NCBI GenBank assembly: GCA_947450645.1
Contig: CANFWH010000012.1
Location: 1 to 50,398, forward strand
Length of the DNA stretch: 50,398 nt
Source of the DNA: Comamonadaceae bacterium
Lineage (GTDB): Bacteria > Pseudomonadota > Gammaproteobacteria > Burkholderiales > Burkholderiaceae_C
Direction: 5' to 3'
In this document: one piece after another, positions 1 to 8,863 of the stretch
Position numbering within the stretch: position 1 is the first letter of the stretch
How the letters are laid out: the number at the start of each line of letters is the position of its first letter
Notes under the pieces: model-generated
What the model was told of the DNA's origin: nothing
What the model saw: the letters and a program-made list of their open reading frames with translations, nothing else
The model's database searches: none
Made by a program: the position numbers and the translations under genes

Positions 1-31
1 AGACATGCTTTCTGACGCAATCAATGAGTTG

Positions 32-789
<758 letters not shown>

Positions 790-966
790 CGTCGAATCAT
801 AAGGTCAATAGAGGAAAGCCTTGCAGAGCCGCTAGCGCTAACGCAAGCACACTGGCGCGTGCACTCCAAACGCTTTATTAAGGTTGCGCTAAAAACATGT
901 TTTTAAAGAACAAGTTAGCTGAATCGCTAACCTTATATGGAACGCATGAGAGCGAAAGGTTAGCGG
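790..966 (-). promoter_or_regulatory. CRISPR leader between cas2 and the array
   Basis: The 177 bp between the cas2 stop and the first repeat hold no credible gene. By position and array orientation this is the leader, which should carry the array promoter and the adaptation signals. It contains a 10-bp inverted repeat right after cas2 (CGCTAACCTT at 925-934, AAGGTTAGCG at 956-965), which could terminate cas transcription or bind a protein. It also contains a 14-bp palindrome AAAAACATGTTTTT (891-904). The hexamer CGCTAA occurs at 836-841, 887-892 and 925-930, and inverted at 960-965. The role of these motifs is inferred. Confidence 0.75.
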
Positions 967-1260
967 CTAAATCACAATCGCATCTTTGGAAATGTCTAAG
1001 CCAACTTTTGCACCGTAATGCTCAATCTTGCCACGCCCTTTACTTCCCAGCATGTAAAAGCGCAAACTGTCTTCTTGCGGCTCATAAATCTCTAGCAGTT
1101 GGTCTTTGCACGCCACCCATTGGCTAGGGTCGACTTCGCACTCGAAAACCGAATTCTGCACACGCATGCCATGATCTAAACACACTTTGGCTATGTGCCT
1201 CAAGCGACGCCGCCCCTCGCTGGTTAAAACGCTGACATCGTAGGTAATTAATACGAGCAT
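967..1260 (-). CDS. cas2: CRISPR-associated endonuclease Cas2 (type I-C)
   Basis: A 97-residue Cas2. With Cas1 it forms the integration complex that inserts new spacers at the leader end; Cas2 is mainly a structural dimer bridging two Cas1 dimers. The protein begins MLVLITYDVS, with the conserved Asp at position 8 at the end of the first ferredoxin-fold strand. It continues through SEGRRRLRHIAKVCLDHG and a typical C-terminal strand. I chose the ATG at 1260 because an upstream extension of 26 residues would run into cas1 and has no family counterpart. Length is normal. It is the last gene of the cas operon, 5 bp after cas1, next to the leader. Confidence 0.96.
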   Translation of the reverse strand: MLVLITYDVSVLTSEGRRRLRHIAKVCLDHGMRVQNSVFECEVDPSQWVACKDQLLEIYEPQEDSLRFYMLGSKGRGKIEHYGAKVGLDISKDAIVI

Positions 1261-1265
1261 GATGA

Positions 1266-2291
1266 CTACTTCAGCAGATAGGGAGGATAGTGCGTCGTAT
1301 CGCCGCGCAGGTGCCGAGCTAACAACATAGCTTGGCAATGTGGCAATAAGCCGATAGATATCGCTTCTTCCAAATACGGATGCATGATTTCTTCTTGTTT
1401 TCTATTTTGATACGCCACCAGAACCGCTTTACGCGCCTCGTCTTTCAGACGAATTGCACCGCTAGCCTCTGTTACAAAATCACTGAGAACGACTTGCTTG
1501 CGGTTGATTAAGGTCAGCACCAGCCGATCCGCTATTGCCGCGCGAAACTCCTCCAGCATATCCAACGCCAAGCTTAATCGGCCTGGTCTGTCGGTATGCA
1601 AAAATCCAACTTGCGGATCGAGGCCAATCGACTGTAGCGCCGACGAACACTCGCTTGTGATGAGACTATAGACAAAAGACATCAGCGCATTCACAGGGTC
1701 TGTAGCAGGCCTTCTGACTCGCCCATCAAACACAAAGCCCGCCGTACGAATCAAACTGTTGAATACTGAAAAGTAGCTCGCCGCCGCATCGCCTTCAATC
1801 CCTCGAATTGCGGATACGTCTTGTGCACTTTCAATATGGCGCACACTCCAGCCTAAATGTTCAATCACCTGATCCACCTCGTCATGCTGGGCGTTATCAG
1901 AGTGATTCCGTAGCTCTCTCTGTAGCACTGCTCGCGCATTAGCAATTTTTGCACCAACAAAGGATTGCGCAATTGACAAGCTACGCGCTGCATCATCTGC
2001 CCAGCGATATTGCGTTCGTCGCAGGAGCACATTGCCCGATTGCTGCCCCACCACGCGCGCCAAAAACTTGCCGTATTCAGTATGAAAACTCAGGCCAATG
2101 CCTTGTTCGCCGCAATACCCCATTAAAAACGGACTGACCGAAATATTGCCAAAGCACACGATATTACTGACGGCCAACGCAGGAAACTGCCCTAGCTTTT
2201 CATCGCCATTCTTGATGACGATAGTCTCCCGCTCTTTATGCAGATAGCTTTCCTGCCGCGTAACGTAAATCGTGTTGAGCAATTTTTTCAT
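1266..2291 (-). CDS. cas1: CRISPR-associated integrase Cas1 (type I-C)
   Basis: A 341-residue Cas1, the metal-dependent integrase that joins protospacers to the leader-repeat junction. The alpha-helical catalytic domain shows the expected metal ligands: Glu166 in RGIEGDAA, His232 in GFLHTD, and the acidic cluster Asp244/Glu247 in LALDMLEEFR. The N-terminal beta domain (about 1-90) is typical for type I-C. The start overlaps the cas4 stop by 4 bp, so translation is probably coupled. Cas4, Cas1 and Cas2 adjacent in this order is the standard I-C adaptation module, where Cas4 selects PAM-containing substrates. Confidence 0.97.
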   Translation of the reverse strand: MKKLLNTIYVTRQESYLHKERETIVIKNGDEKLGQFPALAVSNIVCFGNISVSPFLMGYCGEQGIGLSFHTEYGKFLARVVGQQSGNVLLRRTQYRWADDAARSLSIAQSFVGAKIANARAVLQRELRNHSDNAQHDEVDQVIEHLGWSVRHIESAQDVSAIRGIEGDAAASYFSVFNSLIRTAGFVFDGRVRRPATDPVNALMSFVYSLITSECSSALQSIGLDPQVGFLHTDRPGRLSLALDMLEEFRAAIADRLVLTLINRKQVVLSDFVTEASGAIRLKDEARKAVLVAYQNRKQEEIMHPYLEEAISIGLLPHCQAMLLARHLRGDTTHYPPYLLK

Positions 2292-2950
2292 GTTTGCCCT
2301 GCCAACATATCCGACACATAGCGCTGACTTTTATCAGCACGGAAAGAGTCTGGCATACACAGGTCACGCAGCGAGCACGCCTTGCAGAGCGTTTTTTCCC
2401 TTGTTGGCGGCGGCGTTTTTTGACTTAGCAGCAGCACCCGCGCATCAGCAATCACGCCCACCGTCACTTGCCGCAACACTGCATCGATTGCAACAGGCTC
2501 GCGTCGCCGCACCTCCCAATACCAAATCGCGCCCTCGGTCACTGGCACGCCATGCATATCCTCTAAGCACAACGCTTGCGCACAGAGCTGAATCCGATCC
2601 CAGTCTGCCAATTTAGGTTTACCTCGTTTGTATTCCACAGGAAAGTAACGCTTAGCACCGCCCTGCAAGGTTTCGATCTCTAGCAAATCCATCTTGCCTT
2701 TGATGCCATGCGTAGGCGACGACACATCCACTGCCCGCTCACTACGCACATTGCCGCGCTGTTCGGGCAATCCGCTGTCTACACGAGCATGCAGCACATT
2801 TCCCTGCGCCGTAAAAAAGTTGTCCGCCCAAACCTGCTCGGTATGAATAAGCGCAAACTGACGCGGGCAGTAAGCGTAGTGCTGTAATGCAGAGAGTGAG
2901 AGTGGCTCATCTGGTGTTGAAGCCCCAGCTTCGGACAAAAGCACATCCAC
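2288..2950 (-). CDS. cas4: CRISPR-associated exonuclease Cas4
   Basis: A 220-residue RecB-family nuclease with an iron-sulphur cluster. It trims pre-spacers and gives PAM-correct, oriented integration with Cas1-Cas2. Visible features are Cys28 (YAYCPRQFAL), Asp88 (GKMDLLE), Glu106-x-Lys108 (VEYKRGK), the downstream Gln-rich motif (QLCAQALCLE) and the C-terminal cluster ligands Cys189, Cys192 and Cys198. All four cluster cysteines and the nuclease residues are present, so it should be active. Length is normal. It lies 12 bp after cas7c and overlaps cas1 by 4 bp. Confidence 0.95.
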   Translation of the reverse strand: MDVLLSEAGASTPDEPLSLSALQHYAYCPRQFALIHTEQVWADNFFTAQGNVLHARVDSGLPEQRGNVRSERAVDVSSPTHGIKGKMDLLEIETLQGGAKRYFPVEYKRGKPKLADWDRIQLCAQALCLEDMHGVPVTEGAIWYWEVRRREPVAIDAVLRQVTVGVIADARVLLLSQKTPPPTREKTLCKACSLRDLCMPDSFRADKSQRYVSDMLAGQT

Positions 2951-2962
2951 GCAAGAAATGCC

Positions 2963-3850
2963 TTAGAGTTTCTCAATCACAGCGACGCCCATTTCACTCA
3001 AACCATTCGAGTTAACGTGGACTTTGTAATCACTGAATTGTGCCGCAGGAGACCCTGATTCTCCGTTCACGCGATCAACCGTGACGCGCTCAAACAGCAT
3101 ATGAGCTGGCGCATTGCCCAGTGCGTCATTGTGCTTGAACACCACCAACTTACGGGCGGCCATTTCCCCCCTCGCAGCAGAACGATCGTGATCAAACATC
3201 ATGGCAAGCGAGCGCCAAAGCTTGTCTAAATCCGCATCTGAAAAACCTGTTTTTTCGGCTAACTTTGCAGACACAAAACCGTGGGCGCGATATAAGCCAT
3301 AAGGCACGATGTGCTTGCGCCCCATGGTGCGATTGCCGCCGCCTTGCGCTTCAGACTCTTTCTCGCTGGTCACAGCCATGCGCGTGATAGAAACCTCTAA
3401 CGGTACGATGGGATCAATTGATTTCCCAAAGGCAAACTGCACGGGGCCGCGGACTTGACCGCTATTGACCTCCGTCGTCATGACCGCGCCAAAAGTTCGC
3501 ACATCGAAGAAGTTTTTACACATCCAAGCAGTGACTTCGCGTGCTTTCGCTTCATCTTTGGGCAGTTTTTTAGACTCAGATTTAATTTCTAAAGCGTCAT
3601 AGGCTCTTTTATTTTGCAAATTCAAAATACTTTTCTCTTTAACGTAAATGTCAAAACCAGCCTGCTCAGATTCCGTCATTTCAATGAAGTTTCGGATTTT
3701 GCGTTTCAAGCAAACATCAGTGACCAATCCTTTACTTGACTCTGGGTCTAGGCGTGGCATATTGCCCGCGTCTGGATCACCATTCGGGTTTCCGTTGGTA
3801 ACGTCGAATAAATAGACAAATTCGTAGCGGTTCTGGATAGCGGTGGTCAT
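2963..3850 (-). CDS. cas7c: Type I-C Cascade backbone Cas7 (Csd2)
   Basis: A 295-residue Cas7/Csd2. Several copies polymerise along the crRNA spacer to form the backbone of the interference complex. The N-terminus contains the family signature [15 protein letters not shown] (about residues 20-34), followed by a long RRM-like core. The start ATG at 3850 has a good AGGAG Shine-Dalgarno about 10 bp upstream, and the gene begins 3 bp after the cas8c stop. Length is typical of Csd2. High expression relative to cas8c would suit the multi-copy subunit, and the strong ribosome site is consistent with that. Confidence 0.96.
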   Translation of the reverse strand: MTTAIQNRYEFVYLFDVTNGNPNGDPDAGNMPRLDPESSKGLVTDVCLKRKIRNFIEMTESEQAGFDIYVKEKSILNLQNKRAYDALEIKSESKKLPKDEAKAREVTAWMCKNFFDVRTFGAVMTTEVNSGQVRGPVQFAFGKSIDPIVPLEVSITRMAVTSEKESEAQGGGNRTMGRKHIVPYGLYRAHGFVSAKLAEKTGFSDADLDKLWRSLAMMFDHDRSAARGEMAARKLVVFKHNDALGNAPAHMLFERVTVDRVNGESGSPAAQFSDYKVHVNSNGLSEMGVAVIEKL

Positions 3851-3853
3851 GTT

Positions 3854-4261
3854 TTAGTCTCCTAATGTTGATGTGTTGTCGGATTCGGCTATGGCATCAG
3901 TTTTCTTAGCGAAGTAACTTTGTTTTTCGTGGTAGTAACCAATGGCGAACTGTCCTTGCTGCTCAATTGAGAAGTGCTTGGGGAATTCGCTAGATAACCC
4001 TTCGATCACGCTGGCTAAGTCTTTATTCAAATTCACCGCGTAACCTGGCTTGTCTTTGCGAATTTTTGATAGGTGATTTTTGCAACCTGCCAGTAAGCGA
4101 GGAAATACAGAGTACGGCACTGACGAAGCTGTCCCGTAGTATCTGTCGGCAATGGTGGCGTTCACGTCTTTGCCAAGCGCGCCCTCTTGAATTCGCTCTA
4201 ACACTGCGAATAGCCTGCCCAGTCGATATGCTGGCAGCATATTTTGTTCATCTAGCCCCAT
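3854..4261 (-). CDS. cas11c: Internal small subunit Cas11c, translated from within cas8c
   Basis: Type I-C systems lack a separate small-subunit gene; the family is known to make Cas11c from an internal start in the 3' part of cas8c. Here an in-frame ATG at 4261 (protein begins MGLDEQNMLPAYRLGRL) is preceded by AAAGAGGAG, a near-perfect ribosome site, 6 bp upstream. The product would be 135 residues, mostly helical, about the size expected for a small subunit lining the Cascade belly. The site is the strongest Shine-Dalgarno I see in the operon and serves no other start. It shares frame and stop with cas8c. No direct proof of translation is possible from sequence. Confidence 0.78.
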   Translation of the reverse strand: MGLDEQNMLPAYRLGRLFAVLERIQEGALGKDVNATIADRYYGTASSVPYSVFPRLLAGCKNHLSKIRKDKPGYAVNLNKDLASVIEGLSSEFPKHFSIEQQGQFAIGYYHEKQSYFAKKTDAIAESDNTSTLGD

Positions 4262-5674
4262 AGGTATCTCCTCTTTAATAAAACCCTTGCGATAGTCACG
4301 CACCAGCACAGCCTTAAGCAGTGCAGCGCGTAAACCGTTTAAATCGCCGTCAGCGCGAATGCGCTGCACCAATTGCGCAAGCAACATGCGCGGGTATCGT
4401 TGCCCCGTGATGATGCTTCTGAGTAACTCTCCCGCTAATTGCGGGGATATGTTTTCTGATTTTCCTTGAGAGGCCGTTTGAATCAGCAAGCGCCAAACAG
4501 AAGGTGGTTCGCGCCAAGGCAATGGATTAAGCGCCAAGTCTTTGAAATGCTGCGCCACGTGTTTTGCCAGTTCACCAAAGCTGGTATCTAGCCAATAGCG
4601 AATCGACAAACGCGAAGCATTGGGTGCAAGCCCCAATACATAAAACCGTGTGCCTTCGGCTAAATCTGGCGCAATTTCTGCGAGCGGTTTACCTTGTGCG
4701 ATTTTTTCTAAAACGGGTTTTAGTTGCGCCACCTGACTTCCATCATCCGCAGGCATATTGAGCATCAAACCAAACAAACTTTCAGCTTCGCTGGCTTTTG
4801 CTGCATCGGCTGCCTCAGCCCAAAAAACGGTACTGGTATCGCCAATGGATATGCACTGTCCATTGCTGCGCCTAAGCAAGTAGTTCAGCGCGGTTGTGTA
4901 ACCAAAGGCTGCAGATTCGGAAATGGGCGCGTTATCGCCTTGCTCTTTGCCATACGAGGTGTAAGACTCGGCGTTGAAGGAAACAATTGATCCGCCTGCG
5001 GACTGCCCGCCATAAACGCCCTTGATGGCTGGATGCAACCTTGCCAATGCGCTGTGCTGCCCCGTTACCAAACAATCACCCTTATTAACAACCTCACCCA
5101 CATCTGGCTGCATCAGCTTCAGCCAAAGTGCCTGAGCGGCAGGACGTTCGTGGACAAAACACAAATCACCGTCAAGCTTGAAGACAAGATTGGCATCAAT
5201 GTGAGCGACAGTAAACGGCAATAGTCGGAATTGCTCGGAACTCCAGCGCATCAAAAATTGCTTCACAGCCAATAGTCCTGCGTCCTCGGTCGCCGCTAGT
5301 GCCAGTTCATGCAAAGCCTTGAATGCGGCTAATGTTTTTTCGGCTGCCAACCACGGATTCACAGCGACGGCTGCTTTGTCCTTATTGCCTTCAATTCCGA
5401 GCACATAGGCAGTTTTATCCCACAGAAAATTCGACTTGACACCTGAGGTGCGCTTTTCAGGTCTTGGAACACTAAGCAGTTTTGGTCTAGGTTTTTTATC
5501 ACTTGCGTCACGCACATCTTCGATATCGACCAGCACTCCCTCCTTCGACAACACCAAGCAGTAGCTAATTTGTTGCTCACTAAACCCATATGGCGGCACT
5601 TTTGCCAAACCCGTCACAGGATCTGGATTGGCAAGAAGCCGCTGGTAGTAATCATTAAGTGCCGTCAAAATCAT
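3854..5674 (-). CDS. cas8c: Type I-C large subunit Cas8c (Csd1)
   Basis: A 606-residue Cas8c/Csd1, the large Cascade subunit that recognises the PAM and recruits Cas3. It begins MILTALNDYYQRL, a characteristic Csd1 start, and has family stretches such as SFNAESYTSYGKEQGDNAPIS and FLMRWSSEQF. The start overlaps the cas5c stop (ATGA), so the two are probably translationally coupled. The last 135 codons carry an internal Shine-Dalgarno and start (see cas11c), so the gene probably yields two proteins. Length is normal for the family. Confidence 0.95.
   Translation of the reverse strand: MILTALNDYYQRLLANPDPVTGLAKVPPYGFSEQQISYCLVLSKEGVLVDIEDVRDASDKKPRPKLLSVPRPEKRTSGVKSNFLWDKTAYVLGIEGNKDKAAVAVNPWLAAEKTLAAFKALHELALAATEDAGLLAVKQFLMRWSSEQFRLLPFTVAHIDANLVFKLDGDLCFVHERPAAQALWLKLMQPDVGEVVNKGDCLVTGQHSALARLHPAIKGVYGGQSAGGSIVSFNAESYTSYGKEQGDNAPISESAAFGYTTALNYLLRRSNGQCISIGDTSTVFWAEAADAAKASEAESLFGLMLNMPADDGSQVAQLKPVLEKIAQGKPLAEIAPDLAEGTRFYVLGLAPNASRLSIRYWLDTSFGELAKHVAQHFKDLALNPLPWREPPSVWRLLIQTASQGKSENISPQLAGELLRSIITGQRYPRMLLAQLVQRIRADGDLNGLRAALLKAVLVRDYRKGFIKEEIPMGLDEQNMLPAYRLGRLFAVLERIQEGALGKDVNATIADRYYGTASSVPYSVFPRLLAGCKNHLSKIRKDKPGYAVNLNKDLASVIEGLSSEFPKHFSIEQQGQFAIGYYHEKQSYFAKKTDAIAESDNTSTLGD
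4268..4276 (-). promoter_or_regulatory. Internal ribosome binding site for cas11c
   Basis: Minus strand AAAGAGGAG followed by the six bases ATACCT and an ATG. It lies inside cas8c codons for ...KEEIPMG. Spacing and complementarity to 16S rRNA are close to ideal, which supports internal initiation of the small subunit. Confidence 0.75.
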
Positions 5675-6348
5675 GACTTCACCTGCTCGCTATGGAAGGG
5701 CGGGACTTCAATCGCGCCGCCTTGCATCTGCGCTTTAAAAAAATGCGGTGTATTTTGATTAGCAAAATCAATATCGTGCAGCATCCACCCTAAATCGCGG
5801 TTTTGCTCCTCAAGTGTCAATTCCGTCATTGGCAACGGCGCATCTGGCTCGATCAAAGCAAAGTGTGCAGGGAACTCCCTCGTACCCATGCAAGGCTGAT
5901 GGAAGCATTGGCCTTTGCGGGCGCGACGATTGAATTGGTCTAAGTGTTTGCCGACATTGTCGTCAGCGCTTGCTTTAGCCGTGAGCTCAAAATGCGCCTC
6001 AATCACATAAGCAACGTCACGCAGCAAGGTCGTCGCCCGCTGTTGGCGATCTTCCTCAATCAAACTGTACAAACCTTCGGTGGTTTTGTTTTTCATCGCT
6101 GTGCCAGCCTTGCTGGCAGATATTTTGCTGCCCAGTTCATTACGGCGCAACGATTCAAACCGAATCGGCTTGAGAACATGGATTTTGTCCACCCGCCACG
6201 CGATAGCAGGTTTCCAGTGGATAGCCTCCAAAATACCCCGCGCAGCCGAAGGCGTAATGACGTCATAAGACACACGCTCCACTTTCATCTCAGGCCGAGT
6301 AAAGCAAGCGTAGTCACCCCAAATGTGCAGTTTTATTCCGTAGCTCAT
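5671..6348 (-). CDS. cas5c: Type I-C Cas5 (Cas5c/Cas5d), crRNA-processing subunit
   Basis: A 225-residue Cas5c. In type I-C this protein replaces Cas6: it cuts the pre-crRNA at the repeat hairpin and stays bound to the 5' handle. It starts MSYGIKLHIWGDYACFTRPE and continues VERVSYDVITPSAARGILEAIHW, both hallmark Cas5d segments, and ends with the glycine-poor C-terminal region that contacts Cas7/Cas8. The cognate repeat array lies in the same locus. The gene follows cas3 after 36 bp and overlaps cas8c by 4 bp. Start codon ATG, with only a weak ribosome site. Confidence 0.95.
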   Translation of the reverse strand: MSYGIKLHIWGDYACFTRPEMKVERVSYDVITPSAARGILEAIHWKPAIAWRVDKIHVLKPIRFESLRRNELGSKISASKAGTAMKNKTTEGLYSLIEEDRQQRATTLLRDVAYVIEAHFELTAKASADDNVGKHLDQFNRRARKGQCFHQPCMGTREFPAHFALIEPDAPLPMTELTLEEQNRDLGWMLHDIDFANQNTPHFFKAQMQGGAIEVPPFHSEQVKS

Positions 6349-6384
6349 ATCTGTATATTTATCCAGTTTGTCCGATTTTTGCGT

Positions 6385-8634
6385 TTATAGCACAGTCTTT
6401 TCAGCATCGATAAAAGTTGGATTCTCCCAACTCAATCCAGCATCCTCGGTGTACAAATCCATGTTCTCCAGCATCCAGAATTGATCTCCAAATTTTTCGG
6501 ATGCTATGACCGAAATAGCACCTGCTTTGCGTAACGCTTCAAAACCAGTCTTTGGAACTTGCACTAAGTAGGGCTGCAGTTGCCGAGCGATACCGCCCAC
6601 TTTTTCGGCAATGCGCAGCGACTGCACTAAACCTTTGGCGTTTCTGTCCAGCGGCACGATCACAGGCTGCAAATGGCTCTCGATCATGCTGAAGGCTTTG
6701 GCTATGTTTTGAAAAGGGAAGCTCAAATTGGGGGCGTGGTTGTTATGCATGGCTAGCAAATTTTTAGCGTCTAGCTCCGTGCCGCGTCCAGAGTACACAT
6801 GCTTGAAGTACAAGCTCATAGCCTCAGGCGCTAACACATCACACGCATGATTACGCATCACCATCCGCATATTGCCAGCCAACTGCGCAAGCTCGGGCGG
6901 TGCCGACCAATCGTCACTTTGGAATACGGAAACGATGCTCTCGCCAAGCGGCCTTTTGCCCTCTCGGTTGCACCGACCTGCAGCTTGTGCAATGGAGTCA
7001 AGACCTGCTTCGGCTCTGTAGAGCACCGGGAAGTCCACATCGACACCCGCCTCAATCAGCGAGGTTGAAATTAGCTTGCAGGGCTCGCCTGACGACAGTT
7101 TTTGCCGCACTACGTCTAACACCGAGCTTCGATGTTTAGCCATCATCAAAGTACTGAGGTGGTAAGCCCCAGGCTCGTCTTTGATAGCGTCGTAGAGACT
7201 GCGCGCATGGCGGCGATTGTTCACAATTATCAGCACTTGCTGATGATTGCGCAGGCAATCCACCAACTGCTCGTCGGTTTGCGGGCCAATAGCGTGAACT
7301 TGCGTGCGTTTAAGTTGCTCAAACAATTTTTCTGGTTCAGGTGCAATTTCGCGCACATTTTGAAAGCCGTTAAAAAATCCTTGATCCTCGCGCAGCGCAG
7401 GCTGTGTAGCAGTACACAGCACGATAGTGCATTTGTAATTTCTAGCCAATTCGTCTATCGCGGCCATCACGGGACGCAACAGTTTGAGCGGTAGCGTTTG
7501 CGCTTCGTCCAAAACAATCACGCTATTGGCGATGTTGTGCAGTTTTCGGCACTGCGAAGGACGGTCAGCAAAGAGCGACTCAAAAAATTGCACTGCTGTT
7601 GTCACGATAACGGGCGCATCCCAGCTCTCCATTGCAGTACGTAGTTTGTCGCTGTAATGCGCTTTGCTATTTGACTTACCCAGCTTTAGATCGGCCTCAC
7701 GATCAAACGCGCTGTGGTGCTCGATAACGCCGTTCGATAGATCGCCAAAAGCCTCTTTAAACACACGTGCATTTTGTTCAATAATGCTGGTGAACGGAAT
7801 CACATAAATCACGCGCCGCTGCCCGTATTGCAGCGCATGGTCTAAAGCAAACGCCATTGACGTGAGCGTCTTCCCACCGCCCGTAGGCACGGTCATAGAA
7901 AACAAACCTGGTGGTAGTGCGGCTTGCTTTCTGCTGTGCCCCAATATGTGAGCACGTAAGACATTGAGTTCGTTGGGGGCGGCCTTTAAAACCATCTTGC
8001 TCAAATGCGCATCTAATTTGTCTCGCAAAGCGTCGAGCGCTGGATGAGCTGTTTTAAAAAATGGCTTGTTTTCTAAGGACTGCATGTAGCGCTGTGTATC
8101 GGTTCTATCAGCATCAATCAGACATGAAAAAATCATGCGTACAAAAAATGCAAGCTGAAAACCCGCTTGTGTGGCCTGAGGTTTCAACTGTGGCATTGCA
8201 ATGGATATCGGCAAGGTTATTTCCGACTCCCAAATGCTATTGGTACTGGGTATATCTTCGCCAGGCTTAAGTTTGAGCCTTACCTCTAATGTCGAACGAG
8301 CCTCGCCATCATCTATTCCATTGGCCAAGCCAGCGTGATGCCCTGCAATGGCATAAGCAATGAGTTTGCCAATTAATCCATAACGCTTTACAGCTTGTTG
8401 CGCCCCAGCTGTAGCGTGATCGGCACGCGCTGGATTGCCTTCTAAACGCGCCTGAAACTCGGCGCTGTATTTGCCTAAATCGTGCAACAAACCTGCAACT
8501 TGCGCAATCTCACTCGCTGAAAAATGAGCTGCACATGAGGCGGCAATTGCTCCTACATTATTTAAATGCTCGCTAAGCGGCTGCCAATTCAACTTGTCAG
8601 GCGAAAGGCTGGAATGTGCGTAGTAAAGCTTCAT
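6385..8634 (-). CDS. cas3: CRISPR-associated nuclease/helicase Cas3 (type I-C, HD plus DExH)
   Basis: A 749-residue single-chain Cas3, the effector that unwinds and degrades Cascade-bound DNA. The N-terminal HD nuclease has His23 in SEHLNNVG, His51-Asp52 in LLHDLGKYSAEF and the HHAGL motif near residue 99. The SF2 helicase has Walker A TGGGKT (Lys255), motif II DEAQ (about 376-379) and motif VI QAAGRCNREGK. All catalytic motifs look intact. I prefer the ATG at 8634 over a TTG two codons earlier (8640); neither has a strong ribosome site. It is the first gene of the operon, so the promoter should lie in 8641-8863. Confidence 0.96.
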   Translation of the reverse strand: MKLYYAHSSLSPDKLNWQPLSEHLNNVGAIAASCAAHFSASEIAQVAGLLHDLGKYSAEFQARLEGNPARADHATAGAQQAVKRYGLIGKLIAYAIAGHHAGLANGIDDGEARSTLEVRLKLKPGEDIPSTNSIWESEITLPISIAMPQLKPQATQAGFQLAFFVRMIFSCLIDADRTDTQRYMQSLENKPFFKTAHPALDALRDKLDAHLSKMVLKAAPNELNVLRAHILGHSRKQAALPPGLFSMTVPTGGGKTLTSMAFALDHALQYGQRRVIYVIPFTSIIEQNARVFKEAFGDLSNGVIEHHSAFDREADLKLGKSNSKAHYSDKLRTAMESWDAPVIVTTAVQFFESLFADRPSQCRKLHNIANSVIVLDEAQTLPLKLLRPVMAAIDELARNYKCTIVLCTATQPALREDQGFFNGFQNVREIAPEPEKLFEQLKRTQVHAIGPQTDEQLVDCLRNHQQVLIIVNNRRHARSLYDAIKDEPGAYHLSTLMMAKHRSSVLDVVRQKLSSGEPCKLISTSLIEAGVDVDFPVLYRAEAGLDSIAQAAGRCNREGKRPLGESIVSVFQSDDWSAPPELAQLAGNMRMVMRNHACDVLAPEAMSLYFKHVYSGRGTELDAKNLLAMHNNHAPNLSFPFQNIAKAFSMIESHLQPVIVPLDRNAKGLVQSLRIAEKVGGIARQLQPYLVQVPKTGFEALRKAGAISVIASEKFGDQFWMLENMDLYTEDAGLSWENPTFIDAEKTVL

Positions 8635-8640
8635 GGGCAA

Positions 8641-8863
8641 TTAATTAGACAACACGGTAAAACATTCCCAAATTTAAAGACGATTAAATGTTTCGGAGTT
8701 GCACGGGTTGAGTGTACGCCGTGCCCTTTACTTAAAACGAAAGGGGAAAATTTGGCAGTTCAGAAGCCATATCGAGTGACACGTCAATTCCAAACATCAA
8801 AATGATGAATGAGTAAATGGGAGTGATCCCCGCCTCGCGGCGGGGATTTTCAACACCCTTTGA
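8641..8863. promoter_or_regulatory. Upstream region of the cas operon with two inverted repeats
   Basis: No gene is apparent. The region must contain the cas operon promoter, but I see no unambiguous -35/-10 pair. GCACGG at 8701-8706 and CCGTGC at 8719-8724 form a small inverted repeat that could be an operator. A strong hairpin lies at 8826-8847: ATCCCCGCC, a TCGC loop and GGCGGGGAT, followed on the plus strand by TTTTC. It sits 17 bp past the recombinase stop and may serve as a terminator, although the T-run is on the plus-strand side. Confidence 0.5.
8826..8850 (+). terminator. GC-rich hairpin with short T-run
   Basis: A nine-base-pair stem (ATCCCCGCC/GGCGGGGAT) with a four-base loop, then TTTT on the plus strand. 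It is located just beyond the recombinase stop codon (minus strand) and upstream of cas3. As the T-run is on the plus strand, efficient termination of the minus-strand recombinase transcript is uncertain. The element may mainly insulate the two units. Confidence 0.45.

Noticed and set aside
8824..8855. Hairpin resembling a single type I-E repeat (CCCCGC...GCGGGG)
   Set aside because: Only one copy, no spacer-repeat series, and better explained as a transcription hairpin after the recombinase gene.
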